Below, in pieces: positions 1 through 5,099 of a stretch of 5,099 nt of DNA. The position numbers and the translations under genes were made by a program. Numbering within the stretch: the stretch's first letter is position 1; every line of letters starts with the position of its first letter. Source of the stretch: Bacteroidota bacterium (GTDB taxonomy: Bacteria > Bacteroidota > Bacteroidia > Bacteroidales > VadinHA17); assembly GCA_030593185.1 (NCBI GenBank), contig JAUVHQ010000187.1:1-5099 (forward strand), given 5' to 3'. The notes beneath the pieces were generated by a model. That model searched no databases and was not told the DNA's origin. It saw only the letters and a list, made by a program, of their open reading frames with translations.

Positions 1-1318
1 TGGCAATTTGTGGTTTGGAACAGCAAATGGTGTAACAAAATATGATCCAGGTAAAGTCAGGAAAAGTATTTCCGAACCATTACCTCATATAAAGTCCTTG
101 AAAGTAAATTATGAATCCAGAGTTATGGCCCCAGGAATGAACCTGAGTCATTCAGAAAAATCATTAATATTTGATTATTACAGCATTTGCCTTTCAAACC
201 CCGATGCAGTACGATACAAAATTATGCTAAAAGGTGCTGAAGATAACTGGCGACCAGAAACAACGACAACGAGGGCAATTTACCCTTCCTTAGCCCCCGG
301 TAAGTATTCATTTAAGGTAATTGCAAAAAACAGTTCCGGCACTTGGAGTTCCGAACCGGTTACTTACGATTTTACTATCAGACCCCCGTTTTATCAATCA
401 TGGTGGTTCATCCTCGGATGTATAATTCTCACTTTTGTTGCTGTTTTCGTTTTTATTAAAGTCAGGGAACGTAATTTGATAAAAGAAAAACAAATTCTTG
501 AAAAGAAAGTAGCTGAACGAACTGCCGAGGTTGTTCAGAAGAGTGAAGAAATTGAACAAAAAAACAAAGATATTACCGCCAGCATACGCTATGCAAAACG
601 GATTCAAAAAGCTATTCTCCCACCGGAAGATTCTATTCCTGAAGCTTTTATCCTTTTTAAACCAAAAGATATTGTAAGCGGAGATTTTTACTGGCTTCAT
701 ATTTCTGATTCAAAGCAGTTCATAACAGCTGTTGATTGCACAGGACATGGTGTTCCCGGAGCGTTTATGTCATTGATCGGACATAATTCCCTTAATAAGA
801 TTGTTAAAGAATATGGTTTTACAGAACCTGCAGCAATTCTTGACCAGCTTAACGATGAGGTGTCCGTAACACTTACTCAGCAAAGTGACAGTGATGAGGT
901 TATGGATGGCATGGACCTTTCTCTTATTGTTTATGATTTTAATACAAGGGAAATACAATATGCCGGAGCTTATAATGCCCTTTATTTAATAAGGGACGGC
1001 GAACTTTTTGAAACAAAAGCTGACCGGTTCTCTATTGGCTTGTCATCTATTAAAGTAGGCCAAAAATTTACGAACCACACCATAAAGGTTAAAAAAGGAG
1101 ACCTGTTTTATCTTTTTTCAGATGGTTATGCTGATCAGTTCGGAGGAATTCACGGGAAAAAATTTAAAACAAGAAATGTTAAAGAACTCCTTCTTTCTAT
1201 TCAACATATGAGCATGAATGAACAAAAAGAACATCTGGACAAAACTATGGAAGAATGGAGAGGAGACCTGTCACAAATAGATGACATATTATTTATCGGC
1301 ATGCGGATAACAACCTGA
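1..1318 (+). CDS. Membrane sensor with Reg_prop/Y_Y_Y input and SpoIIE (PP2C) serine phosphatase output, 5'-partial
   Basis: The frame is open to the left edge, so the start is outside the window; the TTG at 8 is an internal Leu codon (numbered residue 1 here). The first residues (GNLWFGTANGVTKYDP) form the last blade repeat of a two-component regulator propeller (Reg_prop). A Y_Y_Y Ig-like domain follows at about 55-124, with typical YKIML and W..... LAPGKYSFKV elements. Next are one transmembrane helix (about 132-151), a charged coiled coil (about 152-190), and a SpoIIE/RsbU PP2C phosphatase (about 218-434). Visible metal-site acidic residues are D226 (SGDF), D243 in DCTGHGVPG, D372 (SDGYAD) and D425/D426 (IDDI). 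The propeller and Y_Y_Y domain should be periplasmic and the phosphatase cytoplasmic. By family knowledge, it would dephosphorylate a phosphoserine/threonine on a STAS anti-anti-sigma-type protein; neither the signal nor the target is visible here. The catalytic domain looks intact. The domain assignment is firm and the substrate is inferred. Confidence 0.93.
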   Translation, partial: GNLWFGTANGVTKYDPGKVRKSISEPLPHIKSLKVNYESRVMAPGMNLSHSEKSLIFDYYSICLSNPDAVRYKIMLKGAEDNWRPETTTTRAIYPSLAPGKYSFKVIAKNSSGTWSSEPVTYDFTIRPPFYQSWWFILGCIILTFVAVFVFIKVRERNLIKEKQILEKKVAERTAEVVQKSEEIEQKNKDITASIRYAKRIQKAILPPEDSIPEAFILFKPKDIVSGDFYWLHISDSKQFITAVDCTGHGVPGAFMSLIGHNSLNKIVKEYGFTEPAAILDQLNDEVSVTLTQQSDSDEVMDGMDLSLIVYDFNTREIQYAGAYNALYLIRDGELFETKADRFSIGLSSIKVGQKFTNHTIKVKKGDLFYLFSDGYADQFGGIHGKKFKTRNVKELLLSIQHMSMNEQKEHLDKTMEEWRGDLSQIDDILFIGMRITT

Positions 1319-1358
1319 TATTTCAACATCCCAATCTCACTATCACATAGTTATCTCG

Positions 1359-1378
1359 GCTCTTTGCTCTTTGCTCTT
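1359..1378. repeat. Short tandem repeat of heptamer GCTCTTT (almost three copies)
   Basis: Two perfect GCTCTTT units are followed by a third lacking its last base. They fill the end of the 59-base gap between the convergent sensor and LOG genes and overlap the last base of the LOG stop codon (complement of 1378-1380). Read on the - strand the unit is AAAGAGC. It does not form a hairpin with itself. The rest of the gap (1319-1358) holds no gene and no convincing terminator. The function is unknown; it may be a simple slippage repeat. Confidence 0.6.
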
Positions 1379-1968
1379 CATTTCACAGCAGCAAAGGTTC
1401 TTGCTTTAACACTCCAGGGCGGCGATTTTTTTATTGCACTCATAATTTCAGATGGTCTTTCAATTACACTCCACATGTTTCGGTGCACTTCGCGTAAAAA
1501 ACTTTCATTAATCATTTTTTCCAGGAATGTCAATAACGGATCATAATAACCCTTAGTGTTAAAGATGATTATTGGTCCGGTATATAACCCTAACTGTTTC
1601 CAGGTAATTGCTTCCATAAGTTCTTCTACCGTTCCACAACCTCCTGGAAAAGCGATAAGAGCTTCACTTTGATTAAGTATTGTTTCCTTCCGCTCATGCA
1701 TTGAATTAACAACAATCATTTTCTTAATGCTCTCGTGGTGCCAGTTTTCTTCTTTCATGAACCTGGGAATAACACCAATGATCTTTCCATTATCCCTGTT
1801 TACCCGGGTTACAATCTGTCCCATCAGTCCATATTTCCCTCCTCCAAAATATATAGTTATATCATTCCGGACAAGAACACCGGTCAATTCATCAGCAGCT
1901 TCAAAATACTTATGATCAATTCTTGGACTTGAAGCGCAAAAAATTCCTGCAGTTGTTATTTCAGACAT
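1378..1968 (-). CDS. LOG-family nucleoside 5'-monophosphate phosphoribohydrolase (TIGR00730 Rossmann-fold protein)
   Basis: This complete 196-residue protein has the usual length of short (type I) LOG proteins. Family members hydrolyse cytokinin riboside 5'-monophosphates, and often AMP, to the free base and ribose 5-phosphate. Older annotations call them 'lysine decarboxylase', which is wrong. The N-terminal GIFCASSPR strand, the nucleotide-binding GGGKYGLMG (42-50), MHERK (90-94) and the hallmark PGGCGTVEE (108-116) are all present. R93 and E116 match the catalytic Arg and Glu of the family, so the enzyme should be active. It is cytosolic and probably dimeric. The ATG at 1966-1968 is chosen because the GIFCASS strand begins six residues in, as expected. 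There is no Shine-Dalgarno sequence, which is common in Bacteroidota. It lies 66 bases downstream of the thioredoxin gene on the same strand with no visible promoter between, so co-transcription is plausible. Its physiological substrate here (cytokinin or AMP salvage) cannot be told from sequence. Confidence 0.93.
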   Translation of the reverse strand: MSEITTAGIFCASSPRIDHKYFEAADELTGVLVRNDITIYFGGGKYGLMGQIVTRVNRDNGKIIGVIPRFMKEENWHHESIKKMIVVNSMHERKETILNQSEALIAFPGGCGTVEELMEAITWKQLGLYTGPIIIFNTKGYYDPLLTFLEKMINESFLREVHRNMWSVIERPSEIMSAIKKSPPWSVKARTFAAVK

Positions 1969-2034
1969 GATAAGAAAAATAAAAAGTATTTCGAAAAGGG
2001 AGCTAATTAAGACAACGATGAAGTAATAATTTAC

Positions 2035-2352
2035 TTACAACAAGGGTTCAAGCTTTGAAATAAGATTACTTTTAGGAACGGCTCCCACTTGCTTATCAAC
2101 CATTTTCCCGTTCTTATAAAACATAACAGTAGGAATATTCCTGATCCCAAGTTTTGATGAGATACCCGGATTACTGTCTACATCGACTTTTACCACGAGA
2201 ACCTTCCCTTCATACTCTTTACTAATCTCCTTAATAATTGGGTCTACCATTCTGCATGGACCACACCATTCGGCCCAAAAATCAATAATTACAGGTTTAT
2301 CTGATTTTAAGACAACTTCTTCAAAATTTGAATCATTTACTTCAATTGTCAT
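2035..2352 (-). CDS. trxA: Thioredoxin
   Basis: This complete 105-residue, single-domain cytosolic thioredoxin has no signal peptide or membrane anchor. It reduces protein disulfides and is itself recycled by thioredoxin reductase. The active site is WCGPC (W29-C33), preceded by the buried Asp of the fold (D24 in IIDFWAEW). The cis-proline loop is RNIPT (P74), followed by the closing strand TVMFYKNGK and the G90 region, so all core elements of the family are present at normal length. The ATG at 2350-2352 gives the standard short N-terminus. Its leader is A/T-rich with no Shine-Dalgarno sequence. The gene lies 122 bases downstream of dnaE and 66 bases upstream of the LOG gene, all on one strand. 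The symbol trxA is by similarity; Bacteroidota often carry several thioredoxins, and which paralogue this is cannot be settled here. Confidence 0.96.
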   Translation of the reverse strand: MTIEVNDSNFEEVVLKSDKPVIIDFWAEWCGPCRMVDPIIKEISKEYEGKVLVVKVDVDSNPGISSKLGIRNIPTVMFYKNGKMVDKQVGAVPKSNLISKLEPLL

Positions 2353-2452
2353 GATAATAGTTTTTTATTATTATTTCGTTACTAATTGGTATTTGATGGT
2401 TCTTCAGGATAATTCATGGTTTTCACGGAAAAATATTATTTGAAATTATAAA

Positions 2453-2484
2453 CAAAAATAGGTGCGAATATAATTCAATTCAGT
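2453..2484 (-). promoter_or_regulatory. Possible Bacteroidota-type promoter for the thioredoxin gene
   Basis: On the - strand, TATTTTTG (complement of 2453-2460) matches the Bacteroidota -7 consensus TAnnTTTG. Twenty bases upstream is ACTG (complement of 2481-2484), which matches only half of the -33 element TTTG. This places the promoter at the very end of dnaE and would give a leader of roughly 95 bases. The spacing is right but the -33 match is weak, and AT-rich DNA produces such matches by chance. I see no terminator hairpin in the rest of the 2353-2474 gap. Confidence 0.28.
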
Positions 2485-5099
2485 TTAAACCCAATATTGT
2501 TATTTTTTTCCAGGAAATTAATAAAATTGTCTGACAAATAAATTCTCCTTGTTCTGGAGAACATTTCAATATTATATTTCCCTTCGTTATCATAAATACT
2601 GAATTTCACCGTGGTTTTTCCATTGTTTTCTTTAGTAATCCGGTCAAAATCATCAATAAATTCAGGCGTTATTTCACTTATCGGCATTTCTATTGAAATG
2701 GAATTAATAAGCTCTTCCTTTACATCAGGCAAAAGATGCATTTTTTTCACCTTAAATTCCAACTCGTCATTATTGAAATATTTTGGCTGGACTTTCCCTT
2801 TTATCAGCAAAAAATATCCTACTTCAAAATATTTTCTATAATTAATATAATCGTTGCTAAACATTGCAAGCCGATATGTATCTGTATAATCCTGGATAGT
2901 AAGAACTCCATATGGATTCCCTTTCCTTGTTGTTTCATTCTTTATATCGGTAACTATTCCTGCCACTGTTAATTCTTTATTTCTCAAAGATTTAGGATCA
3001 TTAAGTTGTGCCAGTGAAGTATTGCAAAATTTATCTAATTCAAGTTTGAAGTCATCCAGTGGATGTGCAGAAAGAAATATTCCAATAACTTCCTTTTCTT
3101 TATTTAGTTTTTCCAGTTTTGACCAGTCAGTAACCTGGGGTATTTCAGGCTTTATTATTTCAAATCCCTGAGTATCCCCAAATAATGATATCTGAGAACT
3201 GTTTTTTTCATTTTTTATTTTATTTCCATATCTCAAAAGATTTTCAATAAAAGAAATTCCCTTATTATCAAGACCAAAAAACTGTCCTCTTCTAATATCT
3301 TTAAAGTTATCAAAGGCTCCTGCCATAGCAAGGGCTTCAAAGTTTTTCTTATTAACTGCAAACAGGTTTATTCTTTCAACAAAATCATAAATATCTTTGA
3401 ATAATCCATTTTTCTCCCTTTCTGTTATGATTTGGCGGGCAGCATTTCCCCCCATTCCCTTTATTGCTCCAAGTCCGAAAGGGATATTACCATCCTTATT
3501 CACAGCAAATTTAATATCACTCTCATTCACATTTGGGCCAAGAACCAGGATTTCCATACGTTTGGTTTCATCCATGAACAGAGTAATTTTTTTAATATCA
3601 TTAACATTCCGGCTAAGAACTGCAGCCATATATTCTGCAGGAAAATGAGCTTTCAGGTAAGCCGTTTGGTATGAAACAAAAGCATAACAAGTAGAGTGTG
3701 ATTTATTAAACGCATACTGTGCAAAAGCTTCCCAATCCTGCCAAATTTTTCCTACAATACTTACGTCATATCCATTGGTCTTGCAGCCTTCGAAAAATTT
3801 TTCTCTAAGCTCATCCATCACCTTCTTTTTCTTCTTTCCCATAGCTTTCCTCAAAGAGTCTGCCTGTCCACGTGAGAATCCAGCCATAGCCTGAGAAAGT
3901 TGCATCACCTGCTCCTGGTATACAGTAATACCATATGTATCCTTCAGATATTCTTCCATTACCGGAAGTTCATAACGAATTTTTTCCTGTCCGTGTTTTC
4001 TGAAGATGAACCTGGGAATATGTTCCATTGGCCCCGGTCGGTACAATGCATTCATAGCAATAAGATCCTCAAACCTGTTAGGTTTAAGTTCCTTCAGGTA
4101 TTTCTTCATTCCGTCTGATTCGAACTGGAATATCCCGGTAGTATCACCGCGGCTATATAATTCATAAGTTTTTTCATCATCAAGAGGAATGTTTTTTATG
4201 TCAATATCAATCCCTTTTGATTCTTTAATATTTTTAACAGCATCCCTGATAATAGATAAAGTTTTCAACCCCAGGAAGTCCATTTTCAGCATTCCTACAT
4301 CTTCAACATGACTGCCATCAAATTGTGTAACAAGCAAACTTGAGTCTTTACTTGTTGATATTGGAAGATGTTCGATAAGTTTGTTTTTTCCGATTATTAT
4401 ACCACAAGCATGCAGACCGGTATGGCGAACTGATCCTTCAAGAATTTCGGCAAATTTAAGAGTTTGTGAAACCAGCTCACTTCCTGATGTTCGTTCATCT
4501 CTAAGTTCAGGAACCTCACTATAAGCTGATTTTAATGTAGTTCCCGGTCGTTCAGGTACTAATTTAGCCAGCCTGTCAGCTTCTGCTAAAGGAAGTTTTT
4601 GAATTCTGCCAACATCCCGTATTGCCATTTTCGCAGCCATTGTACCAAAGGTTATAATATGAGCAACATGTTCTTGCCCATATTTTTCCACAACCCATTT
4701 AAGTACCTGTTCACGACCATCTTCGTCAAAATCAATATCAATATCAGGCATCGAAACTCTATCAGGATTCAGGAACCTCTCAAAAAGAAGGTTATATTTC
4801 AATGGATCAATATCTGTAATCCCGGTACAGTATGAAACAACCGAACCGGCTGCTGATCCTCTTCCCGGACCAATGGAAACGTCCATTTTCCTTGCTGCAT
4901 TAAGAAAATCCTGTACGATCAGAAAATATCCCGGATAACCCATTTTCTTTATAACAGACAACTCAAAATCTATCCTTTCCTTAATATCGGCTGTAATATT
5001 GTCATATCTCGTTTTTGCACCTTCGAAGGAAAGATGACGAAGATAATCATCCTCACCCTCAAAGCCTTCAGGAATACTAAAATCAGGCATGACAGGTTT
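2475..5099 (-). CDS. dnaE: DNA polymerase III alpha subunit (replicative polymerase), 5'-partial
   Basis: This is the catalytic subunit of the chromosomal replicase (C-family polymerase). The frame runs off the right edge: codons for K-P-V precede the Met at 5088-5090, so that Met is internal (numbered 1 here). The N-terminal PHP domain is missing from the window; aligned from memory, D116 corresponds to E. coli D401, so about 285 residues lie outside. Seen in order: PGRGSAAGS (75-83); palm catalytic PDIDIDF with D116 and D118; the third catalytic Asp, D271 in KMDFLGL; the fingers region with RPGP (351-354), YQEQVMQ (391-397) and AMGKKK (416-421); FNKSHS (461-466); a helix-hairpin-helix (about 538-560); a beta-clamp-binding motif QISLF (633-637); an OB fold (about 706-785); and a short C-terminal domain ending in FKLN. 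The ending aligns with the E. coli C-terminus, so the 3' end is complete. No catalytic residue is missing. There is no PolC-type exonuclease insertion in the visible part, so proofreading presumably comes from a separate DnaQ-like subunit. Confidence 0.97.
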   Translation of the reverse strand, partial: KPVMPDFSIPEGFEGEDDYLRHLSFEGAKTRYDNITADIKERIDFELSVIKKMGYPGYFLIVQDFLNAARKMDVSIGPGRGSAAGSVVSYCTGITDIDPLKYNLLFERFLNPDRVSMPDIDIDFDEDGREQVLKWVVEKYGQEHVAHIITFGTMAAKMAIRDVGRIQKLPLAEADRLAKLVPERPGTTLKSAYSEVPELRDERTSGSELVSQTLKFAEILEGSVRHTGLHACGIIIGKNKLIEHLPISTSKDSSLLVTQFDGSHVEDVGMLKMDFLGLKTLSIIRDAVKNIKESKGIDIDIKNIPLDDEKTYELYSRGDTTGIFQFESDGMKKYLKELKPNRFEDLIAMNALYRPGPMEHIPRFIFRKHGQEKIRYELPVMEEYLKDTYGITVYQEQVMQLSQAMAGFSRGQADSLRKAMGKKKKKVMDELREKFFEGCKTNGYDVSIVGKIWQDWEAFAQYAFNKSHSTCYAFVSYQTAYLKAHFPAEYMAAVLSRNVNDIKKITLFMDETKRMEILVLGPNVNESDIKFAVNKDGNIPFGLGAIKGMGGNAARQIITEREKNGLFKDIYDFVERINLFAVNKKNFEALAMAGAFDNFKDIRRGQFFGLDNKGISFIENLLRYGNKIKNEKNSSQISLFGDTQGFEIIKPEIPQVTDWSKLEKLNKEKEVIGIFLSAHPLDDFKLELDKFCNTSLAQLNDPKSLRNKELTVAGIVTDIKNETTRKGNPYGVLTIQDYTDTYRLAMFSNDYINYRKYFEVGYFLLIKGKVQPKYFNNDELEFKVKKMHLLPDVKEELINSISIEMPISEITPEFIDDFDRITKENNGKTTVKFSIYDNEGKYNIEMFSRTRRIYLSDNFINFLEKNNNIGFKLN

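Noticed and set aside
8..10. TTG as a start codon for the + strand sensor gene
   Set aside because: The frame is open upstream (G-N precede it), and the residues around it are the interior of a propeller repeat, so the gene begins outside the window.
398..700. A 100-codon open frame on the - strand opposite the sensor gene
   Set aside because: It lies fully antisense to the membrane helix, coiled coil and start of the phosphatase, has low-complexity Phe/Asn/Lys-rich composition, and matches no family I know.
1340..1350. Inverted repeat CTAT-CAC-ATAG as a terminator between the convergent genes
   Set aside because: A 4-bp, mostly A/T stem with no following T-run is too weak to call.
1364..1932. 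Several + strand open frames of 60-65 codons opposite the LOG gene
   Set aside because: They are antisense to a well-supported enzyme gene and overlap one another, with no recognisable domain.
2353..2474. A small RNA, riboswitch or terminator between dnaE and the thioredoxin gene
   Set aside because: The stretch is AT-rich with no G/C-rich stem and no recognisable riboswitch core; only a weak promoter-like match was kept.
3823..3843. Lys-rich run in DnaE (CTT/TTT-rich on the + strand) as an insertion or repeat expansion
   Set aside because: It is the normal AMGKKK region of the polymerase fingers with a few extra lysines, so it is not unusual.
2611..4835. Several + strand open frames of 72-83 codons opposite dnaE
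   Set aside because: All lie inside conserved polymerase coding sequence on the opposite strand and show no domain, so they are chance frames in AT-rich DNA.
5088..5090. ATG as the start of dnaE
   Set aside because: The frame continues to the window edge with K-P-V. A start here would remove the PHP domain that every DnaE carries, and the sequence around it is typical internal DnaE.

Overview
The window looks like ordinary chromosomal DNA from a member of the Bacteroidota, probably a Bacteroidales-like or related uncultured lineage. This rests on four things: AT-rich codon use; a sensor made of a two-component-type propeller, a Y_Y_Y domain and a SpoIIE phosphatase; A-rich leaders with no Shine-Dalgarno sequence; and a DnaE whose sequence style fits that phylum. 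The assignment is inferred from protein character, not from any database search.

Layout: there are four protein-coding genes in two convergent groups. On the + strand, bases 1-1318 hold the 3' part of a large membrane sensor whose N-terminal propeller lies off the left edge. It ends in a cytoplasmic PP2C-type (SpoIIE/RsbU) serine phosphatase. On the - strand, reading right to left, come the last ~875 codons of dnaE (replicative DNA polymerase III alpha, 5' end off the right edge), a complete 105-residue thioredoxin, and a complete 196-residue LOG-family phosphoribohydrolase. The two groups meet tail to tail across a 59-base gap. That gap carries a short tandem repeat of the heptamer GCTCTTT that runs into the LOG stop codon.

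How they work together: the - strand genes look like a co-directional housekeeping cluster of DNA replication, disulfide reduction and nucleotide salvage. A weak Bacteroidota-type promoter may lie between dnaE and the thioredoxin gene, and none is visible between the thioredoxin and LOG genes, so the last two may share a transcript. The sensor phosphatase appears unrelated in function. It would pass an extracytoplasmic signal through a membrane helix and coiled coil to dephosphorylation of an anti-anti-sigma-type (STAS) partner, which is not in this window.

I found no tRNA, rRNA, CRISPR array, insertion sequence, phage gene or defence system. I see no strong evidence for a previously undescribed system; the findings are modest and scored accordingly.
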